Source of the DNA: Pseudorasbora parva | Lineage: Eukaryota; Chordata; Actinopteri; Cypriniformes; Gobionidae | Length of the DNA stretch: 64,000 nucleotides | Assembly (NCBI RefSeq): GCF_024679245.1 | Contig: NC_090187.1 | Location: 4,055,870-4,119,869, forward strand | Reading direction: 5' to 3' | In this document: piece after piece, positions 22,208-37,137 of the stretch | How the letters are laid out: every line of letters begins with the position of its first letter | Position numbering within the stretch: position 1 is the first letter of the stretch | Translations under genes and position numbers: made by a program | Notes under the pieces: model-generated | What the model was told of the DNA's origin: nothing | What the model saw: only the letters and a program-made list of their open reading frames with translations | Database searches by the model: none

Positions 22208-22936
22208 TGTGACCCTGGATCACAAAACCAGTCATAAGTTGCACAGGTGTATTTGTGATAATAGCCTACAAATTGTATGGGTTTTTCTTCTATGCCTAAA
22301 ATTATTAAGATATTAACTCTTTCCCAGCCAAACACAGAATTTTCCGTTATTTGTGAGAAAACGCTTTCAGGCCAAAAATTGAATTTTCCAGGTTTCCGTG
22401 TTTTCACTGTTAGATGCTAGGGGGCACTATTACACATCTTCTGAATGAGTACTGAATCTCCTGATCAAAACACACGCGAGTAAGACAGAGTAAAGCAAGC
22501 GATCGTATGTAATCATGCATATGAAAACATTTGATTTTCTCAGCTTTTTGTTCAAAATGCTGCTTTTTTTATGAAACTAAATATTCTATGGGCTAATACA
22601 TTTTGGTGAAAATGGTCAAAAACCCTGGTGGTGGCTGGCAACTTAAAAAAAAAAAAAAAAAAAAAAAACGCAGGCAGGGAAAGAGTTAAATAAAGATCAT
22701 ATTCCAAGAAGATATTTTGTAAATGTCCTACCGTAAATATCTAAAAAATGTAGTAGTAGTGCATTGCTAAGGTCTTTATCTGAATATATATTTTTTTTCC
22801 ACCCTCAGATTCCAGATTTTGAAATAGTTGACAATACTTAGACAGTAATTGCCAAATATTGTCCTATCCTAACAAACCATACATTAATGGATTACTCAGC
22901 TTACATATACTTTTTTTTTTTAGGTCCAGGGTTACA
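22208..22936. mobile_element. Older DNA element interrupted by a TTAA transposon
   Basis: The left end is TGTGACCCTGGATCACAAAA. The reverse complement of the right end (22923-22936) is TGTAACCCTGGACC, so the ends are inverted repeats. About 350 bases remain after removing the insertion at 22313-22689. It matches my recollection of a very common cyprinid repeat. The superfamily is not assigned. Confidence 0.7.
22313..22689. mobile_element. TTAA-bounded inverted-repeat element (TTAACTCTTT family, copy 2), nested
   Basis: It starts TTAACTCTTTCCCAGCC and ends GCAGGGAAAGAGTTAA. It lies within the 22208-22936 repeat; joining the flanks across one TTAA restores a continuous sequence (AAGATATTAA, then ATAAAGATC). 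That indicates a duplicated TTAA target, the hallmark of piggyBac-type transposons. A poly-A of 24 lies near the right end. There is no coding capacity. Confidence 0.75.
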
Positions 22937-25228
22937 ATTCATTTTGTAGCCTATTCTTTGGCAGTCTATAGTCAAATGATGAGATCATTTGTCAGCTATC
23001 AACAGAACATAAAGGGAATACAAAGTTTACAGATTTTAAAATGACTAGTGAAATGGGCCTACTTAACTATTGTGGAAAAATAACATGGTAACATCCCATG
23101 CTTGATAAAACACCATTGATTGCAACAGAACTTAGTGTGTATGTTTAACCACTGTAACACATTGATTTAATTCTCTAAAGTATATTGAACCATAACACAT
23201 TAACAATTTGGTTAATTTCAAATTGAACAAGATCAAATTAATGACTTCAACAAGGCAGAGTTCAACAGCTCTGTCTGATTCACAATTGTTTTAGATTTGC
23301 TAAAAAGAACTCAATTTGTTCTGGGATCAGTCATAAAGGCTGCCATTGGCAGTCAACGTTGGCATTGCATCACCAAGAATTAGTAATGCAACTCCAAGAG
23401 TGTCCTCTACAAGTAACCATGCATTATGGAAATCATTTGTTACTTTTAAAGAGCGGAACCAGTTCGGAATAAGAAATATTCTCAGTTCACAACCCGCTAG
23501 GTATGCTAATGTCTTCGATATTTCTTGTTTTGGGAAGGGTTATTATTTCGATGGTTATTATGCCAGGCCATCCTGCTCTGTCCGATTGTTGCGTGTGGCC
23601 TCTCAGAACAGCTGGACGGCAATGTGGCCGCACTCCAAGAGCATAAGATGGCACCGGCAGATGGCCAATTAGACCTCATAATGCCTAATTGTAAATGATG
23701 AGACAGGTGTCAAATTAGGTATACCTGCAAATTATTGGGCCTGCTCGGTAAGCATTTTTTTTTTTTTTTGAAAGAGCTCTCAACAGATAAAGGCTAGGGG
23801 CAGTCTTTTTCTCTGTCTAGCTGCGAGACTGTAATGTTAATTTTCTCTGAGCTCGAGCAGGTCTGAGGAGGACAGTTTAAGTGGATGGATGGTGTCCGTT
23901 GGAGGTTGTGATAACAGTCAATGACTCAGCCAAGGTCTGCGAGGCGCCATGAAGGACACTAGACGTCTCGTCTTCATCACACTCACCTCGTGTCTGTCAG
24001 GCTCAGATGCCGGGGTCACTTTCACTTAGCCAGGGACGTTTCGGGCTGTTGTCCTTCCATCTCAACATGTGCCTGTGACACTTTGTCTCAGATACAATTA
24101 GCCTGTCCTATACTTCGAGAGTCATCATGTCCTCTCCGATTAATTACAGCAAATCCCTTATCCTCAAGGGGTACGCAGCCGTTCTGTGACTCCAGACATA
24201 GGTACGAACATGGACAGGAAGCACAGTCTGTCATTAAGTTACAGCTGCCCCCTGTCTACCCTTGTCCACCTGAAGTCTCTAAGCTCCCCATTCTCTTCCA
24301 GAGAGAGCCACATTAAGGACAATGGGCTGGTAAATTGACCTGTTCCGGCCGTCTGTTACAACCTGTGACAATGAATATTAAGAATCCACCAGGCACCACG
24401 ACAACAAGGGTGTATGGCTATATTGTTTTACAATAGCAGCACGCTAACCTCAGTAACCCCATTACTGGCTGCTGGTTGTAAAACAGGCGATTGGATGCAT
24501 TACGGTTCCACTGCTGCTCCCCGCTACCAATTAGGGCTTTTTGACCCACCGGTTGAGCAATCTGTCACGGTTGTGCCGCTTTTCGACTTTAGAATCCATG
24601 AAATAACAGAGAGAGCGCGACAGGCCCACCCACCACAGTCAGCTAAAAGAAGCTGGAGAGCTTTACAAATGCGTATTACTCACACAAAGTGGCAAAGGGG
24701 GGGAACATAAAAGCTGAACTTTGCAGGAGACTTCTTGGTCTTTTTGGATGGGCGTTAAGCGTCGCCTGCCTACGCACTGCAAACACTGTCTGACTGCCGA
24801 GTTATTCTGTGTGTGCATGTTTGAAAGTAACATAGAAAGGGCTCGTCTCAACGGTCTAGTTGGGGAAGGAGCGGGGTTCAAGGTGGAATCTACATAGAAT
24901 AAGAGTATGTATGTAAATTCCAGAGAGCTCGGAAACTTTCGAGCATGGAAATGGATGAGCAAACAGCTTTCCTCTTAAAGCCCAGGGATTATTTTAACAC
25001 CTCTCAGAGGAACTGTCCACGCTGGGCCTCACTTGACCTGCTGTTTGCGGCATATGGAGGTAAAATGATGTCACAGGGCAGCAAATGCTCTGTGCTCATT
25101 GTAGTCTCTGTGCCATAGACATTTGCTTCCCCAGAACATAATCAGGGCAGATCACTGCAGTGGCAAAGATTGGATGGAACAGAGAAAAGGAAATCAGGGG
25201 AACATTTTGAAGAGGATTTTTTCAAGTT
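22937..25228. other. Non-coding stretch, candidate conserved non-coding sequence, no gene recognised
   Basis: Short open frames (for example 23346-23672, 23990-24316 and 24414-24710 plus, about 100 codons each) have no domain or convincing splice context. The part from 23680 to 24640 is low in simple repeats and includes homeodomain-type TAATT motifs near 23690-23740. It looks unlike the surrounding repeats and may be single copy. Confidence 0.4.
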
Positions 25229-25563
25229 ATGGGTCTTCAACCAGGGGTCTGTGATCCCTAAGGGGGCCATCAATTAATATTTGATATTTTTCGATAAAAA
25301 AAAAACAATAACATGGTGAAAAAATATTATTTGTGAATCATTGCTTTGGGTTTGCTCTCTGGAGAATGTGAAATGATTTTGTTTTGCAGCGGTGAGAACT
25401 GTAGCCAATAATAGACATGTCAATGTCAATGCCATGGCTAATCAGAGGTCTTTACATTCGAATCCACTCACCGCTCAAAATGGCAGTGCTGAGTTCTGCT
25501 GGTCCCTGCTCCATGTCTTTATCGATAAGGGATCCTTGCCCCAAAAAACATTGAAGACCCCTG
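25229..25563. mobile_element. Probable hAT-like MITE (335 bp)
   Basis: The left end TATGGGTCTTCAACC and the reverse complement of the right end, CAGGGGTCTTCAATG, form an inverted repeat resembling the common hAT end CAGGGGTCTTCAA. No clean 8-bp target duplication is visible, so the exact left base is uncertain. It has no coding capacity. Confidence 0.6.
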
Positions 25564-26037
25564 GTCTATAAAACATTTGTGAAACCAGCACTTACATACA
25601 AACGGTATACAGAAGCATTTGTAAAAGTGTTTAACTGGTGCCATTTGTTTTCCTAATGTTCACTGTTATACCTTCATACGTGAAATTTTTTTTCACTGTT
25701 ATTAAAGTATATGCAATTTTCGACTATGCTTACTTTGGCTCTCTTATGCAAATAGATGAACATTTGCTTGTATGTCTCCTCCCAGGATGCCAAGGGGCAG
25801 ACATTAGCATCCTTGTCAGTTTCTGGGCATGCTATCATAAAACAGACATCAATAACTACGAATGAAGCTCTGTCTCGCAGCCCCCTAAGCTATAACTGGG
25901 TTATGAAAACACACTACAGAACATTAAGCCATTATTTTTATTCTTGAATACAGCGGACTATCTCATTTGAAGCCTAGTCTGTTTCATTAGCATGCTGAAC
26001 ATTGTGGATATGTGCTGTCCAGTGTTTTCATGAATGC

Positions 26038-26038
<1 letters not shown>
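25564..26038. other. Non-coding stretch, nothing recognised
   Basis: AT-rich sequence with short open frames of no recognisable content lies between the hAT-like MITE and the compound microsatellite. Confidence 0.5.
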
Positions 26039-28439
<2,401 letters not shown>

Positions 28440-29132
28440 TTAAAGGGTTACTTCAGCGATTAGCATATGGCTTTGTATCAGTAGAAACCCTGGAGTGTAT
28501 TCAAATGATTTTGCTTTCCCCCCTCATATCCCGCTGAGACAAGAGATGATTGCATTTTATTTCTGGAAAAATTCCTCCTGTGATGCAAATTGACGATATT
28601 TGCATCATCGGAGGAATGTTTGGCCAAAGGCTAAAGACTACAGCCAGCAGAGGGAGCCATTTCCGCATGTTTTGAACCCGCGAAAGTGAGCTGGAGATCA
28701 TACTCATAGATCAGCTCGCAGCTACAGGCACTCATTTAAACGGAGCTATGGTGAGCAATGTAAGTCTTTAAACTTCTCAAATTAATTTCTATGAAAGTTA
28801 AGCTTGCAAAGGCATGAACTGAAACAGGCCAGACTGAACTCACGTTGTGAATGTATGCCGCGAGTGTAGTAGTGATTACCTCAGCGCTCATCAGCTCATT
28901 TATCTGACTCCTGCAGTCAGTGCTCAGTGCTGTGATACTCACGCGGTCACTCACTCATTATATTGAACAGACACGTTCAGTTTTTAATTGTAGTGTCTTC
29001 TCCAACTCAGTCACAATAATCCAGTAGTGGTGGCTTTGGGAATGGCCTCACAGGGCACGTAGCCTTCTGGGAATTGTAGTCTTTTATCCCCATAAGACAA
29101 AAATAAATTTTCTGTCTTTTCTCAGTCTAGAA

Positions 29133-30385
29133 CAGTGTTACTCATTGCGCGGCTCGTGAGCCTCATGCGGCTCGCCAAGCTTTAATTTGCGGCTCGCATT
29201 ATATCACGTGAATGCGTATCAATAGTACGAGTGTGCAATCTCGTGGAATGTATATGAGTATTGGCGTGCATATGATACGCACTTTATGGCGTGTATATGA
29301 CACGCTCTTGGATGGGGGGTTTGTGCGTATAATACGCGTATCATATGCACGCGAAAAACTGCGTACCATATGCACGCCAAATACATTCCACGACGCTAAG
29401 TTAGGACGATTCTAACAGAGAAACCGCCTCACCAATAAACATCTTGCATGCCTCACAAGGATTGCAACGACAAGCTACAAATACAGCATGAAGAAAGTCA
29501 AGGAAATGCATGCATGCTTCCGCTCATCCCAGCATGAATGTAATCCTGCTTTTTAGGATGGCGGGAGTCTTCGGCTTCGTCCCGTCTTTTTTAGTCTGCG
29601 TGTTCTTCAATCCGTAGCGGCGAGGAGCAGAGCGCACGTCAGAAGCAGAGGTGTGTGTGTGTGTGTGTTTATACATCTGAGCCTCTGTAGCAGATATATA
29701 GGCCTATGCACCTTTTGTAAAAATGAAAGTTAAGATATCTGTCATTTATTTTTCTCTTGTATTGTATTTTCAATTTTCTTTTTGCGGCCAAGTTTTATTT
29801 TCACAAAAATATTCAGGCAAATTAATAAACTTTTGTCTACTCTAATTTCACAATTTTTAACTGAAAATATGCCTATTTGATTCATAATGTAGGCCTAATT
29901 AACGAACAAGAAATATTAACAAAGCCATTTTCATCAGATTAGGCATTTTTAGTGCTATTGTTATCTAATTTTTTGGCCTTCAGAACATCTTAAAATGCAC
30001 ATATGTAGATCCTAGAAATCAAAATTTTCTCGGGGCAGCATGCCCCCCGAACCCCCCTAACATTTTGGATCTCTGTAATTATAAACATTATTGGATACAA
30101 TTATTACATGTAAAGTTTGAACATGCAGTAAGGGGGTAATATTTGCTTTATAAGTAATAAACAGCCAATATCGTTTGGGTATGCATGTTTGTAAGCTACT
30201 AGTTAATGGCGCAATTTGGGCACTACACTATGTTACCATTTTTTCCATAGGCTACCCTCACTGGGGGCTAAGCTCCCCTAAAACAAAAATCCTAGAAACG
30301 CCCCTGCTTTGCAATAAAAGTGGCTCTCCTATTGATTTTGTGCTATCAGTGCGGCTCTCATGAAAAAAAATAGTGAAGACCACTG
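29133..30385. mobile_element. hAT-like transposon with perfect 8-bp target duplication, nested
   Basis: The left end begins CAGTGTTACTC and the right end finishes GAAGACCACTG. GTCTAGAA occurs directly on both sides (29125-29132 and 30386-30393). Only the outermost CAGTG is strictly inverted, as in many hAT elements. A GCGGCTC-type motif recurs near both ends. It contains a palindrome (29242-29392), (GT)n at 29650-29668 and a possible further hAT right end (ACGCCCCTG near 30297-30305). No transposase is seen. Confidence 0.88.
29242..29392. repeat. Second palindrome sharing modules with 147-277
   Basis: The outer arms CGTGGAATGTATATG and CAAATACATTCCACG are inverted. Within them GCGTGCATATGATACGC (29264-29280) is mirrored by GCGTATCATATGCACGC (29337-29353). 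The segment CATATGCACGCGAAAAACTG and the following GCGTA..ATATGCACG match the palindrome at 147-201. Confidence 0.75.
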
Positions 30386-30709
30386 GTCTAGAAAGTCTAC
30401 CAAATTCAGTCTACCAAATAAAAAATAAAAAAATCACATTTCTACTACATTGATGACCCAGTTTAAATACAGATTCATCTTCCCAGCGCTGAAGTACCCC
30501 TTTAATGATAATGTTAACATGACCCACAATCATGGACGACAACATGCTAAAGGATTATAGCCATTTTCTTTATTTTAGGAATTGGGTAGAAAAAAAATTA
30601 CAGCTAAATTACAGAAAATCCTAGAAAATCTTTTGTCATTTGATTTTATACGAAACATCACCAGATGGACAAAATAAAACTGAGTATTTATATGCAACAG
30701 AAGAAAGTC

Positions 30710-30788
30710 CTGTCACGTGTGTTTGCAATGACATGATAGTCAGTACAAGATGACATAATATTCCTTTTAGGGTGAACTATCCCTTTAA
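30710..30788. mobile_element. Right-end fragment of a TTAAAGGGATAGTTCACCC element
   Basis: The sequence ends AGGGTGAACTATCCCTTTAA, the inverted end of a very widespread fish repeat. The opposite end is not found nearby, so only a fragment is called. Confidence 0.6.
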
Positions 30789-31503
30789 GTTAGTTTCACT
30801 GCACTGCTCTTTGTCTGCTTTGGTCTCTCAGCCCGTTGTTGTCTTTTTTCCCAGCATGCTTTATTTATGGAGACTTTTCATTGCTGGCATGATGCCCGAG
30901 CAAATTGTCACTTTAGCAGCGCTGACGTGTCTGTGAAGCTCTGTCTCCCGTCTCGACTCCATGTCACTCAAACGCCCCGCCAGCACTGCTGCATGAAACC
31001 TTTTAGGAGCCATTTACTTGAAAATAACATAACACAGTCTGGCAGGCAAGAGTCTAAATGTTGTGTCTTTCACGCAACTCTGAGAATAATGCTGGGAAAT
31101 TATTCATTGATGTAAACTTAACAAATTGAAACCATTGATTGCAAATGAGACAGAAATGAACAAATGAATTTTGTCAATTTGTAGCAGTTTGCTGCAGGCT
31201 GAGAGCTACAGATTGTGGGTATAAATTCAAATATCCTATTAAGCGCATCCCGGTTCGTGGCTGAGATTTCTGCCCGTTGATAAACACGGACACAAATGTG
31301 GTTCAATTCAATACAATGCAATTAGCCAGTCGCAGGAAGTGAGTGTGCGTTATTGGATTTGTGTTGCTTGGTGAAACTTCTGAGGATAAATAGTTTCCAA
31401 CTTTAGAACACAGGGCAGGAGTCTTCCAGGAAGAAGAAGACATAAACAATAACTTGTGTTTTCTAATGTGTGCTGCCACACTTTCTAGATTAAGAAAACT
31501 CTT
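30789..31503. other. Non-coding stretch, no gene recognised
   Basis: Mixed composition. The frames at 30867-31115 (plus) and 31118-31321 (minus) have no identifiable domains. Confidence 0.45.
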
Positions 31504-32410
31504 AATAGAATTTTTCAGCCGGAAATTAAATTTCTCACATTATTTACTCGCCCTCATGTTGTTCCAACCCCACATGACGTTATTTCTTTTGTGCGACAAA
31601 GGATAAAGAAGTTATTATGATTTCAGCCATAACTTATCTTTGAAAAATCTTATAAAAAAGGGTTTGGCTTTAAAATCTTAAGGGGGGGGGGGGGGGGGGA
31701 TCACTTAGTTTCAGTCAATCTCATGTCAATCTTGTGTACCTATAGAGTAGTACTGCATCCTTCATATCTCCGAAAAGTCTTTAGTTTTGTTATATTTATA
31801 AAAGAAATAAAGCGGAGCTAAAAAATGACGAGCGCACACAAAGAGGTGACGTCCTCAAGCGTGGAGAGGAAAACGCTACCCTAAATAACCCATTGCTTTC
31901 ATTCCGGAGGCTGAAATAAATTGAACAAGAGAAGCAAGCAGGACGTCCGTCTCTGTGGTATGGACTGTATTTAGTGGCCTGTCAACATTTTGTGTGTGTT
32001 TACTCGCAGTTTATGAGGACATGATTCGGTTTATGGACTATTGTATGCGAGTTTTTGAATAGTTTTTGAAACTTTGTCTATGTTTAGGATGGGAATCCAA
32101 GTCTTTAACAGTGTAAAAAGCTCAGTATGCATGAAACAGTATCCCCCCCCCTTTAACAATGTAATGTATTGTCACATTAAGTGAACATATCTTAAATACT
32201 TCAGTAAATTAAATACAAAAACTGAAAATCGGTTCTTTCTGTTATTTTGATGTATGTATGTATGTATGACCACATGACGTTTTTGGCAGAAAAAGGTTTT
32301 ACAAATATGAATAAGCAGGTATGAAAGATGATAGAAAAGAAGAAATAAAGTCATAAAGATTTGGAGCAACGTGAGTATGAGTAAATTGGTGTTTTGTGTG
32401 AACCTTTCCA
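31504..32410. mobile_element. Degenerate TTAAAGGGATAGTTCACCC-family element split by another insertion
   Basis: The left part has CACATTATTTACTCGCCCTC, followed by ATGTTGTTCCAACCCCACATGA. The right part (about 32260-32410) has GAGTATGAGTAAATTGGTG and a GTGTGAACC end. Both resemble the subterminal regions of a common fish repeat in opposite orientation. The TTAA-bounded element at 31678-32156 lies between them. Boundaries are approximate because the outermost bases have decayed. Confidence 0.5.
31678..32156. mobile_element. TTAA-bounded element (479 bp) with G-rich / C-rich inverted ends
   Basis: It starts TTAAGGGGGGGG and ends CCCCCCCCCTTTAA. The internal sequence TCAATCTTGTGTACC then TATAGAG is shared with the repeat at 12790. 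There is no coding capacity. The G run at 31681-31699 is probably an expanded part of the terminal repeat. Confidence 0.6.
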
Positions 32411-33265
32411 TTAATTTTCAGTTTGAATACTTTACCAAACCCATTTCCTCATGCCTGCCACACGTCGCATTAAGGCCATCATGAACGATATCCCTTCTCA
32501 CCCCACTCCAGCACATGCACACACTCATGCATAAACATAGAGAAAGTCAGTCTGCATTTCCTAATTACGACAAGACAACTGTATCCCAGACTTGTCAGAC
32601 TTGCTAGTGGGCCAGTGTGGAGTGTGTGCGTAAGTATGCTGATGCATCTCTGCGTTGTGGCGTCAGCACGCCGGGTGAAGGTTAACTAGACTTGACATTA
32701 ATGGTTGCCATAATGAAAAGCTCAGGCTCTAATTAAGCCCCTCACTGAATGAAGATGGGCACGAGGCACTTCCATTCCCCAGGAGCACTCTATTCCCTCC
32801 TCTCAATCTCTCTTCCTCAAACACATGGTCTGATGAACGCAAGTCTTCCTCTTAATGACTAAAGTGAGTCTGCTGTGTTGAGTTTGTCTGTGCAAACACA
32901 CACCCTAGAAACAAGCCTTTGATAATGTAAACTTCACTGTCAGCTCATTCTCCTCAGGCATCAAAACAGCACTGAACCTTCCCTTTGCCAGTTCCTTTCT
33001 TTGTTCCACAAAGACCAGCCTGTCGGTTCTTTAATGGACTCCAAAGAGAAATCGGTGTTCTTTAAGATGTCGTTAGGCAGTAAATGAGATCTGAGTGGCA
33101 TTAACAGCATTAGTGAGGTAGGGGTTTCAGAAGAAAGGCTGGCAATCACTCCTAGGATGAAACATGTCTATGGTTTCTATTTCCAAAAGGCCCATTAGGG
33201 ACTGATTAAAAAGTGTGATGTGCTGTCCCTTTAAATAAGGAGATATCATTTGTGTACATTTATAT

Positions 33266-33269
<4 letters not shown>

Positions 33270-33320
<51 letters not shown>
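33270..33320. repeat. (CA)n microsatellite
   Basis: About 24 uninterrupted AC units are followed by a T/A-rich tail. Confidence 0.95.
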
Positions 33321-33323
<3 letters not shown>

Positions 33324-33607
33324 ATTTTATTTATTTTTTAACTTATTAACTTATTTATTATGCTTCATCCATAAAAATAAATATGATTACATTTACAATG
33401 GCATCATCAAGCATATCATTTAAATTGTAAATATATGTTTGTGGACAATTTGGCATTTGTTTTACACAAAGTAACTTATTTATACTAAATTACTCTGGGA
33501 TCATTTTGGGGGATTTCTGCCTGGCTTCACCTAACCAAATTGAAAAGTTTCCCCATACACACATACAGTGGTCCAAATACAAAATGTTGATGTATTTTTT
33601 ACAGGAA

Positions 33608-33613
33608 TTTTTT

Positions 33614-33646
<33 letters not shown>
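33608..33646. repeat. Poly-T (28) plus (GT)n
   Basis: A T homopolymer of about 28 bases is followed by five or six GT units. It could be the tail of an old minus-strand retroposed sequence, but no body is recognised. Confidence 0.9.
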
Positions 33647-36600
33647 AAAGTTTAAATCTCGCCATATGGGATCTATCACCCTGCAGATCTTGTTTCCAGT
33701 CATTTTGTGACACTGGAATAGTGTTATATTTGTATTATATATGGGGAGACTTGTATATTGGAGAGATTTGTGTATAGGCAATAATTATAGAAAAAAAAAA
33801 GTTTTCGCATAAAACATCATACGGACAAAGTTATTTTGTTCCAGTATTTTCTGCCATCTGGTGGAAACAGCCAAAACTGTCTGCAGGCTGCTAGAGCACA
33901 CAGGACCTGAGTTATACACTTTCAAAAATGTATGTACAAACATGTAAAGATGGGTTATTACAGCTCAGACAACATATACTTAAATCAATTCTAGCAGTGT
34001 TGTATGCAACTTCAAAGGGCTTCCTGTGCAATGACAGCAGAATCGTGTATTTAGACAACTGTATGTGGGTATGGGAAGCTTTACAATTTGGGTAGGTCAA
34101 AATCGACAATAAAAGGTCCACAGAGCTAAGGTTAAAAATAACAAAAATAAATACATATTTCTTGCTAATAGGCATAATTATACATCTATATTATCTGCAA
34201 ACATAATGCACTCAAATGAGCCCCGTTGATAATTTACAACAAGATCTTTTGTATATTCAGATTAAATAAACACATTTCATAGGTCTAGAACTAAATATGA
34301 TCAGATGATTTTTTAATGCAGAACCTATTTATGTGATCCCATGACATGTGTAAGACTTATAATTCAGCCACTTTACATAATTGTAACATTATGCATAGTA
34401 CTGAAATACACCCAGCGAGAGAAAATTGTGAGGGTGAAGATGCTGCTTTTCTTAAAGCTTAACATGAAAACAATTCTGCTTATCTCTGACCCAGCAAAGT
34501 GACTTTTCAGGCTTCAAAGGTCTATGACAGATGTATTGGAGCATTATGAAGAAAACACCCCCCCAAAAAACAAACACACCCTGGTTCATGCAGATGTGAC
34601 ATTTTGATCTAATCATTTGTTTAGTTAAATCCACCAAGCTCAGCATGTAAAAACTAGAATTTCTCAGCTGATTGGCTGATTAGCTCATATTTTGGGGAAT
34701 CTCTAAACATGTAAAAGAAGATTTTCACCCCAGTGATTGTAAATCCTTTAAAGAGTGATGCGTGTAGCAGAATTGGCTGTATCCTCTCTTTTAATTGGCA
34801 TTTCAGCAACCTTCAGCTTTCTTTTGAAATATTTTGTGTGAGAATTGGCTAACAAGTTATCACCGTATAATGGATTTAATTTGCTGCTTTTTTCTTTGCT
34901 CTCTTTGGTTCACAATCTGACACTCTCTGCTTTGTTTCTTTTCAAGCCAGAGGCTAATTCACACAGGTTTTTGTTCTGGAAGTGTTGGAACACAAGATAT
35001 GCTTCTTTCATTTCAGTCCATCAGGTCACAGTTCTAGCTCGGTTTGACCATTCCAAGTCAACGCGGCACATTGAAACTCCTCCATAGAAGACGGCAGGGG
35101 AATGGGCTCAGACCTAGCAAAAAAACAACTATTTTTCTTATTGACATCTCATAACGCATTGATGCATTGACTGTGAAGGTCTAATGGGAAAAATGGAAGC
35201 GTGCTAAATTACATTTCAGCATCGAAAAGGTGAAGAGGTTGGAAGAATATGCATCCAACATGCTACCACTGTAAAATATGAACAGTCGCATTGTATCGCC
35301 GCTGCATTTGGCACCTCCAGCCAAAATAGGCGGCGATTCAAGACTGATGTAACGCAGAGTCTCCTTTATATTGGGTACAGCTGTGTATGTGTGTTCATCA
35401 CAAGCATACATGCTGGGATATGATGCCCTTTGCGCCTGGTGTCAAACAGCCATCAGCAATAGCGCGTGTCACTCCATTAACCTTCAGTCAAATTAATCTA
35501 CCACACGCTCGCCTTCCCATCAGCCTCTGCGGGGCCACGTCTGTGCACGCTGACAGGGGACGGCACAACATCCCACCCACAGGCGAATGTATCTGCGCTA
35601 CACGTACTCGATGTATGACTGATTGAGTTAAGAGTGCAGCATTCTGCCACGGCTCTGAACAACCATAGGGTGCTTCCTCTAACTCCCAATCTGGTCTGAC
35701 CATGTTAATGTGATTCTATCGAGGCCCACGCTGTTTCCAGCTGTTGGCGTGCTCCCACTCACGAAAGCGGCTTCCCCGCAAGATCTCACTTTTTCTTCCT
35801 TTCTCCCTCTGTGAGGATTCAATGCTCTGTGGTTCTGCACAAACAAACAAGGCCTGATGCACAGGGAACAGGATGTGAGATCCTCATTTCCACACTCTTT
35901 ACACAGCGGGCTGTAGCCTCCAACTCAATAGCCTGGAAAAGAGAGAGGTTTAAATCACTGCTGTTTCTTCAAGGCACTGCTGGGATAGAGATGTTTGCGT
36001 TCTTGGAAATATAAATGGCTTTGTGTGTAAAATGCGAATGAGATTGTTTAGCGGGTGTAAATGTGATGTGCCAACTTTAAAGGCGCATCCAAACTAACTA
36101 CATATTGTCTTCTCTTTTTTCTTGCATGCTTTTCCATTGGTCATCTGAACACAATAGGTGAGTAAATGTTAATTTCTAAGCATTTCAATCTGGAGTCTAA
36201 TTGTCGATGTTGTTGTGAGTGATCTTAGCTGTTTTGCCAAATTTCAACCACAGCACGTCTTTCACTAAACCCGCCCTCAGAGACACGTCAGCCCATCCGA
36301 TTTCAGCAAACCTGGACGAACAAAATGACTGTTTGTTTAGCTGTAAAGTTGACGTAAAAGGTGCATGGAACTCTTTCTCAGTGATGTCTAACAAATTTGT
36401 AAGTAAAAAAAAAAAGTAGCTTACAGCATATGTTTGCAAAGTTTATACACTTTCTGTTTCAACTAAAATATACTAAAAGCTAAAAAGAGAAAGAAGGGCA
36501 GCACTTAACTGAATTGGGAAAAAACCCACAGGAATCAAATAGGCACATCAGAGCAGCAGTTTAGAAATGAAAGCCCCATTTCACACCAATTAATCATTCC

Positions 36601-36684
36601 TCATCTGTAATTAAAATCTTTAGAAGATCTGGCCACTCCAAGAACTTTGCTGTCTTATCGACAACCAGTTAGCGCTGAGAATAG

Positions 36685-37083
36685 AGGCCTGTTTTGTTCA
36701 TAGAGCATCCCTTTTAGGCAGAAATCGTCCTTCGGATGAGACATTAAACCAAGGTCCTTACTCTCTGTGGTCATTAAAAATCATTGAATGTCCTTCGGAA
36801 AAAAAGAGTAGGGGTTTAACGCCGGCATCCTGGCCAAATTTGCACATTGGCTTCTGTCCATCATCATGGCCTTCTAATAACCCAAATACTGTTCGGTTTC
36901 ATCTCACGGTCTCCTCTCCACCAATCAGCTGCTGTTTGGAGGGCGTTCTGGCACAATATGGCTGCCGTCGCATCATTCGGGTGGTGCTGCACATTGGTGG
37001 TTGTTGAGGAGATTCCCCGCTTCTATGTAAAGTGCTTTGAGTGCCTTAGAAAATGCAAGTTAATTCAGATGAATTGTTGTTAG
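36685..37083 (+). mobile_element. Non-LTR retroposon 3' region (SINE/LINE-like, family not assigned)
   Basis: It includes blocks I recall from a widespread teleost repeat: TCCTTCGGATGAGACATTAA at 36730, a CCGGCATCCTGGCC segment near 36823, ACAATATGGCTGCCGTCGCA at 36953, and a tail TGTAAAGTGCTTTGAGTGCC near 37026. Tails of the form AAGCGCTTTGAGTGCC occur at the 3' ends of fish retroposons, so the plus orientation is inferred. The family is not assigned. Confidence 0.55.
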
Positions 37084-37137
37084 AAGTGTATGATCATGAC
37101 AAATGTGTCAAAACAACTTTAATCCGGTTTTCAGTTC

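Larger units (their letters stand above)
28440..30505. mobile_element. TTAAAGGG-ended DNA element hosting a nested hAT
   Basis: The left end TTAAAGGGTTACTTCAGCG and the reverse complement of the right end, TTAAAGGGGTACTTCAGCG, differ at one position. The right terminus is at 30505. Removing the nested hAT at 29133-30385 and one copy of its target duplication leaves about 0.8 kb. No transposase frame remains. TTAA lies at both edges, consistent with a TTAA target, though the flanks do not prove it. Confidence 0.75.
32411..36684. other. Long non-coding stretch, no gene recognised, candidate conserved sequence at 32.6-32.9 kb
   Basis: It holds two microsatellites (listed separately) and AT-rich sequence. 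32640-32800 and 35440-35700 are repeat-free with even composition. No open frame over 90 codons carries a recognisable domain. No coding exon or repeat family can be assigned. Confidence 0.4.
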
